A DNA stretch of 13,804 nt from an uncultured Clostridia bacterium (GTDB lineage Bacteria; Bacillota; Clostridia; Oscillospirales; Acutalibacteraceae), in assembly GCA_947168785.1 (NCBI GenBank), contig CAMVNL010000018.1, positions 1 to 13,804 on the forward strand, in the 5' to 3' direction. The notes under the pieces were generated by a model. It worked only from the letters and a program-made list of their open reading frames with translations. It searched no databases and was not told where the DNA came from. How positions within the stretch are numbered: position 1 is the stretch's first letter; each line of letters starts with the position of its first letter. Of the stretch, positions 1 through 6,714 are shown piece by piece. The position numbers and the translations under genes are program-made.

Positions 1-333
1 GATGACCTTGCCGTCAACGGTTGTGATGATGAAGCTGTCGCCGATGGTATCGGTGACGGATTTGAGCATATGGATCGCGTTTTGCATGTAGGTGTTCTGC
101 ACTCCTTCTTTTCTGACCCGGAAGCATTGAACGATCCGGTTCCACAGCAGCTTGATCCGGTCGAACAGGTTCCGGAAGAATTCAATGACGGACGCGCCGG
201 GCTTTTCCGCTGCGCTCTCCGCCTGTGCGGCGGTGGACTGAGCGCCGACCGCCCCGGCCAGCGCCAACGTGGGCGCGGACAGGGTGAAGAGCATGACGAG
301 AACCAGCAGCAGACTGATAATCGCTTTTTTCAT
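1..333 (-). CDS. Exported protein, N-terminal part only (possible metallo-beta-lactamase-fold hydrolase)
   Basis: Only the first 111 residues lie in the window; the frame runs off the left edge. The ATG at 333-331 follows an AAGGAG at 345-350 on the minus strand. Residues 1-26 form a clear signal peptide: MKK, a hydrophobic run of Leu/Val/Ile, then small residues ending around ALA. After a low-complexity Ala/Ser/Gln stretch, residues 49-75 form a strongly amphipathic segment rich in Phe, Ile, Trp and Arg (VIEFFRNLFDRIKLLWNRIV...). Residues 79-111 (...HMLKSVTDTIGDSFIITTVD then GKVI) resemble the beginning of exported MBL-fold, ComEC-like hydrolases of Clostridia, where GKVI leads into the first strand. 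The metal ligands would lie outside the window, so the enzyme assignment is an inference from a short match. Export is well supported; function is not. Confidence 0.6.
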   Translation of the reverse strand, partial: MKKAIISLLLVLVMLFTLSAPTLALAGAVGAQSTAAQAESAAEKPGASVIEFFRNLFDRIKLLWNRIVQCFRVRKEGVQNTYMQNAIHMLKSVTDTIGDSFIITTVDGKVI

Positions 334-366
334 GAGGCAGATCTCTCCTTGCTTTTTCTTACTTTC

Positions 367-394
367 ATTATATCAGAGGATTTGAAAAAAGCAA
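367..394 (-). promoter_or_regulatory. Sigma-A-type promoter for the left-edge exported gene
   Basis: On the minus strand, TTGCTT (389-394) and TATAAT (367-372) are separated by 16 bp. A TG one base before the -10 makes it an extended -10 element. It lies about 35 bp upstream of the start codon at 333, with the ribosome binding site between them. It is back to back with the plus-strand promoter at 484-512. Confidence 0.6.
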
Positions 395-483
395 GCGGCT
401 GTTTTGCGGGCGGCGGCAATTCTTCCCGCGATTCTGTCCGAATGCCTTTTCAGAACGCCGCAGCGAACAAAATAAGACGCCGC

Positions 484-512
484 TTGCGAACGGACGCGGA
501 TTCTGCTATAAT
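484..512 (+). promoter_or_regulatory. Sigma-A-type promoter for the S66 peptidase / GH43 unit
   Basis: TTGCGA (484-489) and a perfect TATAAT (507-512) are separated by 17 bp, with TG one base before the -10 (extended -10). Transcription would start near 519, giving a leader of about 55 nt before the ATG at 574. The 334-573 interval between the divergent genes holds this promoter, the minus-strand promoter and the two ribosome binding sites; I see no other element in it. Confidence 0.65.
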
Positions 513-573
513 GAACGCAGCCGCGCCGACAGGACGGCGGGCGGACCGGAAGAAGAGGAGGGAGCAAACAGGA

Positions 574-1404
574 ATGGAGATTGTGAAAAAAATCGCGCTG
601 GTGGGCTGCTCGGACCCGCTGCCCCGGCAGGAAAAAGAGGACGTGACGCGCCTGACGTCGCTGCTGGAGGCCATGGGGCTTGCCGTAGACCTGAGCCCTT
701 TGCTGCTGCGGGAAACGCCCGCGCTGCCGGAGGAAAAGGCGACGGAGATGAACCGCGTTTTCCGCGATTCCTCCGTTGACGCCGTTTTCGACGTTTCCGG
801 CGGGGACCTGGCCAACACGGTGCTGCCGCTGCTGGACTATGAGGCCATCGGCGCTTCTCACGCCGCGTTTTACGGCTTCAGCGACCTGACGGTGGTGATC
901 AACGCGATCATCGCAAAAACGGGACGGCCCGCCGTGAACTATCAGATCCGCAACCTGCTCTACCGGGACGCGGCGGCGCAGCAGGCCTTTTTCAAAGAAA
1001 AGCTTCTGCCGGGCCGGTTCACCCTTGACGATCTGCAGCCGCGTTTTCTGCGGGGAGAGCGCCTTACCGGAAAGGTCTTCGGGGGCAACGTCCGCTGTTT
1101 TTTGAAGCTGGCGGGCACCCCTTACTGGCCGGAGATGAACGGCGGCGTTCTGCTGCTGGAATCGCTGGGCGGAAACGTATATCAGATGGTCACCGCGCTG
1201 GAGCAGTACCGTCAGCTGGGCGTCTTCGACCGGATCGACGGCGTGCTGCTGGGCACCTTTACAAAAATGGCAGAAGACCGCCTGACGCCGACCATTGAGG
1301 AGCTGGTGCTTGCCATGACGCCGCCCCGGGTCGCCGTCGCCCAAACGCCCTTTGTGGGACACTACCCGGACGCCAGAGCGGTGAAGCTTGGCGCGGAATT
1401 CTGA
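574..1404 (+). CDS. S66 family peptidase (LD-carboxypeptidase / MccF-like)
   Basis: A 276-residue cytoplasmic serine peptidase of family S66. Members either cut the LD bond of the muropeptide tetrapeptide during peptidoglycan recycling (LdcA) or hydrolyse aminoacyl-nucleotide antibiotics (MccF, microcin C self-immunity). The Ser-Glu-His triad is visible as S103 in the nucleophile-elbow motif YGFSDLT, E196 in GGVLLLES, and H263 in PFVGH near the C terminus. Other family marks are SGGDLANTVLPLLDYE (residues 75-90), which is closer to the MccF style than to LdcA, and GGNVRCFLKLAGTPYW (170-185). There is no signal peptide. The ATG at 574 was chosen because GAGGAGGGAG (555-564) precedes it and the protein then starts at the family N terminus (KKIALVGCSDP). 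The frame is open further upstream, but that part reads through the promoter and is not coding. The GH43 gene follows after 40 bp, so the two are probably cotranscribed. The LdcA versus MccF substrate is undecided. Confidence 0.88.
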   Translation: MEIVKKIALVGCSDPLPRQEKEDVTRLTSLLEAMGLAVDLSPLLLRETPALPEEKATEMNRVFRDSSVDAVFDVSGGDLANTVLPLLDYEAIGASHAAFYGFSDLTVVINAIIAKTGRPAVNYQIRNLLYRDAAAQQAFFKEKLLPGRFTLDDLQPRFLRGERLTGKVFGGNVRCFLKLAGTPYWPEMNGGVLLLESLGGNVYQMVTALEQYRQLGVFDRIDGVLLGTFTKMAEDRLTPTIEELVLAMTPPRVAVAQTPFVGHYPDARAVKLGAEF

Positions 1405-1444
1405 AAAAACACAACGCCGGTCCGCGGCAATAAGGAGGAGCGCA

Positions 1445-2353
1445 ATGCTGAAAACGGAAGAAATACGGGTGCGGGACCCGTTCGTATTACTGTATGAGGA
1501 CGCCTATTATCTCTACGCCACGACGGGTGACACCACTTACGCCTGCTTCAGAGGAAGCGATCTCGCCCACTGGGAACCCCTGGACGTCGCCTTTGAGATC
1601 CCGAAGGATTTCTGGGCTTACAAGGACGTGTGGGCGGGGGAAGTACACCGCTACGGCGGAAAGTTTTATCTGTTCGTCTCCCTGTTGGGGCATAACGGCC
1701 GGCGGGGCACGCAGATCGCGGTGGCCGACCGCCCGGAAGGCCCCTTCCTTCCCCTGACGGATCACGCCGTCACCCCCGCGGAGCAGAGCTGCATCGACGG
1801 CACGCTGTACGTGGAGGACGGCGTACCGTATATCGTCTACTCCCACGACTGGCCGGACCACTTCGTGGCGGAAAAGGACGCCTTTGTAGGGGAGATCTGT
1901 GCGGCAAGGCTTTCGCCTGATCTGAAAGCGATCGAGGGAGAGCCATGGGTCCTGTTTGAATCAGACGACGTGCCGATCTCGGCGGCGACGCCCCAGCACA
2001 TTCAATGGGAGGGCAAAAACACCGTCCGTTACGGCTCTGACGGCCCCTTTCTGCGCCGGTTCCCGGACGGAAGGCTGGTGCTGACCTGGTCGCCCTATCT
2101 GGAAAACAACTACGTGGTGCTGGGTGCGGTCTCGGAAAGCGGCACGATCAAAGGCCCCTGGAAGCACATGGACAAAGCCGTCTACGACCGCGACGGCGGC
2201 CATTCCATGCTGTTTGCCGACAAAACGGGAAGACTCGTCATGGCGCTGCACTCGCCGGAGCGCTTCGGCGACGAACGGGCGGTCTTTCTGCCGGCGGCGC
2301 TGCGGGGCGATCAGCTGACCGTGGCGTCTCCCATCCGCAGCGACAGGGAATAA
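1445..2353 (+). CDS. Glycoside hydrolase family 43 protein
   Basis: A 302-residue five-bladed beta-propeller glycosidase of the GH43 type (arabinofuranosidase, xylosidase or arabinanase activities are known in the family). Visible marks: the early general-base aspartate in VRDPFVL (D11), VWAGEVHRYGGKFYLF (62-77), the pKa-modulating aspartate in SCIDGTLYVEDGVPYIVYSH (D118), SDGPFLRR (198-205), and the late GGHSMLF blade (251-257). The general-acid glutamate is not certain by eye; E150 in VGEIC is a candidate. With no signal peptide and no carbohydrate-binding module, it would act inside the cell on imported oligosaccharides. An AAGGAGG six bases before the ATG (1432-1438) fixes the start; an in-frame upstream ATG at 1388 lacks such a site and would overlap the S66 gene. 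It is probably the second gene of the S66 unit and ends before a terminator. The exact linkage specificity cannot be read from the sequence. Confidence 0.87.
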   Translation: MLKTEEIRVRDPFVLLYEDAYYLYATTGDTTYACFRGSDLAHWEPLDVAFEIPKDFWAYKDVWAGEVHRYGGKFYLFVSLLGHNGRRGTQIAVADRPEGPFLPLTDHAVTPAEQSCIDGTLYVEDGVPYIVYSHDWPDHFVAEKDAFVGEICAARLSPDLKAIEGEPWVLFESDDVPISAATPQHIQWEGKNTVRYGSDGPFLRRFPDGRLVLTWSPYLENNYVVLGAVSESGTIKGPWKHMDKAVYDRDGGHSMLFADKTGRLVMALHSPERFGDERAVFLPAALRGDQLTVASPIRSDRE

Positions 2354-2440
2354 GCGAAGGCGGACCGGTCAACCGATCGGCGCGGCGCACACAAATTGAC
2401 GGCCGCCGCAGCCGTCGGGCAACCCGTTCTTTTCACAGAA

Positions 2441-2478
2441 AAACAGGAGGCTGTTCCTGCGACAGCCTCCTGTTTTTT
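2441..2478. terminator. Bidirectional Rho-independent terminator
   Basis: A perfect 12-bp stem (ACAGGAGGCTGT at 2443-2454 pairing with 2462-2473) has a 7-base loop. It is followed by a run of T on the plus strand (2473-2478) and preceded by a run of A (2439-2443) that gives T on the minus strand. It lies between the ends of the converging GH43 and PARG-ARH genes and can stop both transcripts. The bases 2354-2440 show nothing else recognisable. Confidence 0.9.
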
Positions 2479-2497
2479 ATGACCGTTGCCGGCGCGG

Positions 2498-4534
2498 TCA
2501 GAGATATTTCCTTTTCCAGTCGATCACCCCGTCGCCGCCCCCTCCGGCGCGGCAGAGGTCGTCGGCAATTTCAAGAATCACGTCGTACAGCTCCAGCTCG
2601 TCCGTCCAACGGACGTCGATCTCATCAAAGCCGACCCAGGCGCCGAGGATATTGCCGGCGATGGCGCCGGTGGAATCACTGTCCCCCCGGTGGTTGACCG
2701 CGGCAATGATACCAGCGGAGAAATCACGTTGGTAACGGAGGGCGCAGTAGACCGCGATGGCGAGCGCCTCCTCGCCGACCCAGCCCTCGCCCAGGGCGTG
2801 AATGTTTTCCAGATCGTCCGCCCCGTTCCCGGAGAAATCCACGGCAAGATCCAGCAGCGTTGTCAGCCGGCCGATATGCGGGTCCGCCGCAAAGAGCTCC
2901 GCAACGGTATCTCTCGCCTCCCGCACGATCTCCCGCAGCGTCAGCGCCCGTTCCGGAAAGACGATCCGGCGGATGATATGCGTCAGCACAGCGGCGGGCA
3001 TGTACCCCAGCGAGTGGCCGTGGGTGAGGGCGGCCAGCTCCGCGCCCTCCCGGTCCGCCGCCCGGATATCCATTCCGGGAAAGCGAAGCAAGCCCATGGG
3101 CGCGACGCGCATCACGCCGCCGCAGCCCTTGCTGCTGTTCAGCGGACGCGCCGTTGTACCGGGGGCCTCCCCTTCCCTTATCCGATACAGGGCGGAAAGA
3201 CAGGTTTTGCCCGGCGCGCGGCGGCTGTAAAGCTGCGGCACGTCCAGCAGCCAGGAGGGGTGCCGGAGACCGTCTGAGGACAGCCTGTCGCGGTCCGTTT
3301 CACGCATTTCCTGGGTGCACAGCCAATCCTGATAGGCCAGCGCCACCGTCTCATAAGGGGTTTCGGCAACGCCGCCGGCGGCTGCCCGGGCGGCCGAAAC
3401 CAGCAGGCCGTTGGCGGTGAACAGCGTCATCTGTGTATCGTCGGAGATCAGCGCCTCCCCCCGGCCGGGGGCCAGCTCATACCGCGTGATGCCGCCGGGG
3501 CCGTAGAGGGAGAAGATGCTTTCCTCTCCCCGGAACTCCACGGCATAGCCCAGCGCGTCACCCGCCGCGCCGCCGAACAGGCAGCCGCGGATCTTATCCG
3601 CCGAGGGCGGCGTTCCCACGGGGGCCGCCTCCGGGCGGTCCTCTTTTTCCGGTGGTTCGTCCCGGTAGAAATTCGTTTGGGTAAAGTTCCGTTCGAACTG
3701 GCGGAAATTATACTGCATGGCGGTGCGGTCCAGCACGGCGAACTCCACCCGGCGGAACAGGTCTTTTTCCGTCATGCCGCAGTAGCGCAGTTCCTTGAGC
3801 GCCTGAAAGAAGAGATCGGACATGAGGGCGGCGTCGTTGCCGAAGGCCCCGCAGCCCCACGCGCCGAGGACCAGCTTGTCGTACCCGAAGGCCGCCGCGC
3901 ATTGCAGCAGCCCCGTGATGCGGCGGAACAGCAGCTCGCGGTATTGCAGCTGCGTCAGCCCTTCCGTGCCGGACGTGATCATGGGCGCAGCGCAGGTCAG
4001 CACGGAGACGATCACAGGCTCTTCCAGCAGCTCCCCCGTCTCGTCGCGGATCACCTCGACGGTCGGGGTGAGGATCAGCGCGTCGGACCCCATATTCGTA
4101 TGCAGGCCGCGGTTATAGCGGTAATAGGCCTCCGCCGCTTGGCTTTCCAGCGACAGCAGCAAAGAGCTCTTCCGGCAGAGGTCCTCCTCCTGCGCCCTTG
4201 CGCCGTAGCGGACGCCGCCGCCGGGATTGACGGGGTTGGCGAAATTCAGCACCAGCACCGGGGTGGCCCGGTCGCCCGCTTCCGCGGTCAGCCGGAGGGC
4301 GGCGGTAAAGCTGTCCGTGTTGGCGCAGCCGTAGCCGCAGCGCCCCGTGGCGCGGACCGTTTCACGGGGGCGTTCTTTTTCCAGCTCCCGCAGATCGTCG
4401 GGCAGCAGCACGACCGCCTGACGGCGCGCGTCGCCGTCCGTACGCAGCGCCACCGTCCTTCCGCCGCGCTCATAAGCGCCGCGCTGAAAAACCGACAACG
4501 TTTCATGCAGCAGCTCGATATTGTCGTTTCTCAT
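2498..4534 (-). CDS. Fusion of microbial PARG macrodomain with ARH/DraG-type ADP-ribosylglycohydrolase
   Basis: A 678-residue soluble protein joining two unrelated ADP-ribose-removing enzymes. Residues 1-285 match the microbial PARG family (TIGR02452/DUF2263). They carry NFANPVNPGGGV (97-108), the PARG signature AQEEDLCRKSSLL (114-126, with catalytic Q115-E116-E117 after GGG 105-107), and the macrodomain loop LGAWGCGAFGND (223-234). A charged, Pro-rich linker spans 291-312. Residues 313-678 match ADP-ribosylglycohydrolases (DraG/ARH, binuclear Mg). They carry GCLFGGAAGDALG (317-329), the metal-binding ISDDTQMT (363-370), NSSKGCGGVMRVAP (467-480) and GDSDSTGAIAGN (617-628). All key residues of both halves look intact. 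The ATG at 4534 has AGGAGG six bases upstream (4541-4546) and overlaps the SRAP stop as ATGA, implying translational coupling. The frame stays open upstream, but that stretch is SRAP coding sequence in another frame. Known family roles: PARG cuts poly- or mono-ADP-ribose; ARH removes it from Arg, Ser or dinitrogenase reductase. The target here is unknown; protein or DNA are both possible. Confidence 0.88.
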   Translation of the reverse strand: MRNDNIELLHETLSVFQRGAYERGGRTVALRTDGDARRQAVVLLPDDLRELEKERPRETVRATGRCGYGCANTDSFTAALRLTAEAGDRATPVLVLNFANPVNPGGGVRYGARAQEEDLCRKSSLLLSLESQAAEAYYRYNRGLHTNMGSDALILTPTVEVIRDETGELLEEPVIVSVLTCAAPMITSGTEGLTQLQYRELLFRRITGLLQCAAAFGYDKLVLGAWGCGAFGNDAALMSDLFFQALKELRYCGMTEKDLFRRVEFAVLDRTAMQYNFRQFERNFTQTNFYRDEPPEKEDRPEAAPVGTPPSADKIRGCLFGGAAGDALGYAVEFRGEESIFSLYGPGGITRYELAPGRGEALISDDTQMTLFTANGLLVSAARAAAGGVAETPYETVALAYQDWLCTQEMRETDRDRLSSDGLRHPSWLLDVPQLYSRRAPGKTCLSALYRIREGEAPGTTARPLNSSKGCGGVMRVAPMGLLRFPGMDIRAADREGAELAALTHGHSLGYMPAAVLTHIIRRIVFPERALTLREIVREARDTVAELFAADPHIGRLTTLLDLAVDFSGNGADDLENIHALGEGWVGEEALAIAVYCALRYQRDFSAGIIAAVNHRGDSDSTGAIAGNILGAWVGFDEIDVRWTDELELYDVILEIADDLCRAGGGGDGVIDWKRKYL

Positions 4535-5139
4535 TCCGTTCCTCCTGTTCCGTCCGGCGCAGTCCGCCGAACCTCCTGCCGCCGCAGCATGGGGTTGGCC
4601 TCCGACAGAATCTGCCTTGCCGCGTTCCAATCCGTCAGATAGGGACGCACCTGCTCTGCCGGGGCGATCACCGGCATGCGGTCGTGCACGTCGATCATGG
4701 ATTCGTTGGCGGGGCGGGTGAGGATTACGAAATGACACCGCCCGTCAATGTTTTTATAGATTCCGCAGAGATAAATTGTCCGCGATTCGTTCAGCGTAAA
4801 CAGATATTTCGTCTTTTTGCCGTCGTGGCTCCACTCGTAGAAGCCGTCGGCGGGGAGGATCGCCCGCCGCTCCCGCAGGGCCTGCGCGAAGGTCGGCTTC
4901 TGTTCGGCGGTTTCCGCCCGGGCGTTGATGAGCAGCCTGCCGCCGTTGAACCCCGGAAAGCCGAAGGTTCCCGGCACGTGGCGAAGCTTTCCCTCTTCGC
5001 CGATGACGGCGGGGACGGTATCGCCGGGGAAGATCTCCCCCGTCTTGTATTCGCCGGGGTAATCCCGTTCCATCAGAGAGACGATCTTTTTCACCCGCTC
5101 GTCGGAGGGCTCGGCCCCGAAATGAAATCTTCCGCACAT
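4531..5139 (-). CDS. SRAP (SOS response-associated peptidase) family protein, HMCES/YedK-like
   Basis: A 202-residue protein of the family that forms a covalent thiazolidine crosslink with abasic sites in single-stranded DNA, protecting them during replication, and then reverses its own crosslink. The protein must start at Met-Cys so that C2 becomes N-terminal after Met removal; the ATG at 5139 gives exactly MCGRF. The other active-site residues are present: N72 in INARAET, E102 in DGFYEWS, and H152 in VHDRMPV. Length is normal for bacterial members. A GGAG (5148-5151) lies eight bases upstream and overlaps the stop of the membrane-protein gene. The stop overlaps the PARG-ARH start (ATGA), so the two proteins should be made together. 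A longer in-frame reading upstream would destroy the N-terminal Cys and is rejected. Confidence 0.93.
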   Translation of the reverse strand: MCGRFHFGAEPSDERVKKIVSLMERDYPGEYKTGEIFPGDTVPAVIGEEGKLRHVPGTFGFPGFNGGRLLINARAETAEQKPTFAQALRERRAILPADGFYEWSHDGKKTKYLFTLNESRTIYLCGIYKNIDGRCHFVILTRPANESMIDVHDRMPVIAPAEQVRPYLTDWNAARQILSEANPMLRRQEVRRTAPDGTGGTE

Positions 5140-5144
5140 GGTTC

Positions 5145-5804
5145 CTACTCCGTTTCCGCGCGGCCGTCCTTCACCACGGCTGCGGTAAAGGTGAGCAGCA
5201 TCACGATATAGCAGACGGTTTTGGGCAGCATCAGCATGCCCAGCATGGGCAGCGCCCCCGCGCCGACGGCCACCGGCAGATAAAAAAGAAACGAGAGCGT
5301 CACCAGCAGCCAGATAAAGCGGAAGCGCCTGTCCGCCCCGCGCTTGCGGAAGTACAGTACCACGATCAGCGCCCCCAGCGCCGTGAAGGGCAGGTTGCGG
5401 ATGATCCCCCACGCCATGGGGCTGTCGTTGGTCAGCCAGCCGTTCTGCGGAAACAGGCACAGCGCCGCGCGCAGGCCCAACAGCGCCCACACGGCGGCGG
5501 TCAGCTTTTTGTTTTCTCTTTCACGGTAATATCCCAGCCAGATATCATACGTCAGCAGGTAAAAGACCGTCATGGTGAGGGAGGTCACCAGCTTGCCGAC
5601 CCCCAGCGCGGCGGTCAGGTCCCCTTCGGAAAAATAGTTGACCACCCGGGGCGCCAGATGAAAGGCGTCTCCCCCGCCGAGGATCAGCGCCGCCAGCCCC
5701 ATCTGCTTTTCCGTTTTGCTCTTTGCCTTTCGCAGCATCAGGCAGCCGCAGAACAGCGCCAGCAGCAGATAAGCGATATCAAAGACCGATTCGCCGTATT
5801 TCAT
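5145..5804 (-). CDS. Conserved 7-helix integral membrane protein of unknown function
   Basis: A 219-residue hydrophobic protein with about seven predicted membrane helices, near residues 7-24, 35-51, 65-87, 102-119, 131-152, 162-183 and 187-211. Charged loops (RKAKSKTEKQ 25-34; YYRERENKK 92-100; RKRGADRRFR 153-162) fit cytoplasmic positive sides. A polar motif GGGDAFHLAPRVVNYF (43-58) at the end of helix 2 puts Asp46 and His49 at the membrane face, and LCLFPQNGW (115-123) is another distinctive stretch. I recognise the general type as a hypothetical protein family of Clostridia but know no function. The ATG at 5804 starts MKYGESVFD, preceded by a weak AGAGGTG. It sits 23 bp after the phosphodiesterase gene and 5 bp before the SRAP start, so it belongs to the same operon. 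Confidence 0.75.
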   Translation of the reverse strand: MKYGESVFDIAYLLLALFCGCLMLRKAKSKTEKQMGLAALILGGGDAFHLAPRVVNYFSEGDLTAALGVGKLVTSLTMTVFYLLTYDIWLGYYRERENKKLTAAVWALLGLRAALCLFPQNGWLTNDSPMAWGIIRNLPFTALGALIVVLYFRKRGADRRFRFIWLLVTLSFLFYLPVAVGAGALPMLGMLMLPKTVCYIVMLLTFTAAVVKDGRAETE

Positions 5805-5827
5805 GAAAAACACCTCTGTCTTTGTCG

Positions 5828-6541
5828 TTATGTCCGTTCGCCGTCCAGCAGCGCTTTCAGCCTGTCCGGGAAATTCACGGTCATGCCGTCCACCCCGCAG
5901 CGGAAGGCGTGTTCCATCAGGGCCTCGTCCTTCACGCCCCATGCCCGCACGGAGAACCCCTCCTGATGGAGGGACCGCACCAGCTCCGGCGTCAGCAGCT
6001 CCGCCTTGGGGCAGATCTGCTCCGCGCCGAGCGCTTTCAGCGCGGCAATCACGCCGTCGTCCACCGAGCGGGTCAGCAGCCCCACCCGCCGAGCAGGATT
6101 CAGTTCCTTGACCCGGCGCAGATATTCAAGCTCAAAGGAGGTGACGACGCACCTGCCCCCGACGCCGCTTTCTTTGACGGCGGTTTCAACGGCTTCCTCG
6201 ATCCCTTCGGCCTTTAGCTCCAGCGCAAGGGCGACGGGAAGCGCCTTGACAAAGGCGAGAAATTCCGCCAGCGTCGGGACGGCGTCAGCCTCAGCGCCGT
6301 CGGGCGACGCAATCCGCACAGCCGCCAGCTCCTCCCGGGTCAAATCGGCAATGCGCCGGTAATCGCCGGTCAGCCGCAGCAGGCTTTCGTCGTGGAACAG
6401 CACCAAAACGCCGTCCTTCGTCCGCCGGATATCCGTTTCAATACCGTTGGCGCCGAGAGCGACCCCCAGCCGGAACGCGCGCATGGTGTTTTCCGGCGCG
6501 TGGGCGCTGGCCCCGCGGTGCGCATAGTTGATGAAGGTCAC
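5828..6541 (-). CDS. Glycerophosphodiester phosphodiesterase (GDPD family, cytoplasmic)
   Basis: A 237-residue TIM-barrel enzyme that hydrolyses glycerophosphodiesters to glycerol 3-phosphate and an alcohol. Motifs: AHRGASAHAPENT (7-19) with catalytic His8; GIETDIRRTKDGVLVLFHDE (33-52) with metal ligands E35 and D37 and catalytic H50; LALELK in mid-barrel as a later ligand; and VNFPDRL near the end, matching the usual TNFPD close. Without a signal peptide it resembles the cytoplasmic UgpQ type rather than periplasmic GlpQ. The start is the GTG at 6541-6539, six to seven bases after a GGAGGGG and just before the family N terminus; no ATG fits. It is the first gene after a consensus promoter, so it heads the operon with the membrane protein, SRAP and PARG-ARH. 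Confidence 0.9.
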   Translation of the reverse strand: MTFINYAHRGASAHAPENTMRAFRLGVALGANGIETDIRRTKDGVLVLFHDESLLRLTGDYRRIADLTREELAAVRIASPDGAEADAVPTLAEFLAFVKALPVALALELKAEGIEEAVETAVKESGVGGRCVVTSFELEYLRRVKELNPARRVGLLTRSVDDGVIAALKALGAEQICPKAELLTPELVRSLHQEGFSVRAWGVKDEALMEHAFRCGVDGMTVNFPDRLKALLDGERT

Positions 6542-6575
6542 AGCACTCCCCTCCCGACCGGTTGCGTATAAGAGT

Positions 6576-6604
6576 ATTGTACCCGTCGGGAAAAAATATG
6601 TCAA
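6576..6604 (-). promoter_or_regulatory. Near-consensus sigma-A promoter of the GDPD-membrane-SRAP-PARG/ARH operon
   Basis: On the minus strand, a perfect TTGACA (6599-6604) and TACAAT (6576-6581) are separated by exactly 17 bp containing a T-rich stretch. Transcription would start near 6569, about 28 bases before the GTG. No operator-like palindrome is evident around it, so high constitutive expression is plausible. Confidence 0.82.
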
Positions 6605-6640
6605 GCGGGGATTGTCTCCCGCAGTCCCGCAGCGAAGCGC

Positions 6641-6684
6641 AAAGAAGGACCGCTCCCCGCCTTCTTCCGGCAAGGGAACGGTCC
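6641..6684 (-). terminator. Probable terminator after the 1660-aa surface protein gene
   Basis: On the minus strand an 11-bp stem (6674-6684 with 6647-6657, one U-G wobble, GC-rich) is followed by TTCTTT (6641-6646). It lies about 30 bp after the stop codon at 6715 and just upstream of the next operon's promoter. The loop is long (16 bases) and the T tract is short, so termination may be partial. Confidence 0.55.
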
Positions 6685-6714
6685 GCTGAATGGATGCTGT
6701 TTTTTCCGCTTCGC

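Noticed and set aside
373..1362. Minus-strand open frame opposite the S66 peptidase
   Set aside because: Arg/Gln/His-rich shadow product; the plus frame shows the complete S66 catalytic triad.
3677..4642. Plus-strand open frame opposite the PARG half
   Set aside because: Composition typical of antisense GC-rich DNA; the minus frame carries the PARG signature.
4535..4738. In-frame N-terminal extension of the PARG-ARH protein
   Set aside because: It reads through SRAP coding sequence in a different frame and is Arg/Pro-rich. The ATG at 4534 has an ideal AGGAGG and an ATGA overlap.
5140..5490. In-frame N-terminal extension of the SRAP protein
   Set aside because: SRAP chemistry needs Cys at position 2, and the extension is out-of-frame membrane-protein sequence.
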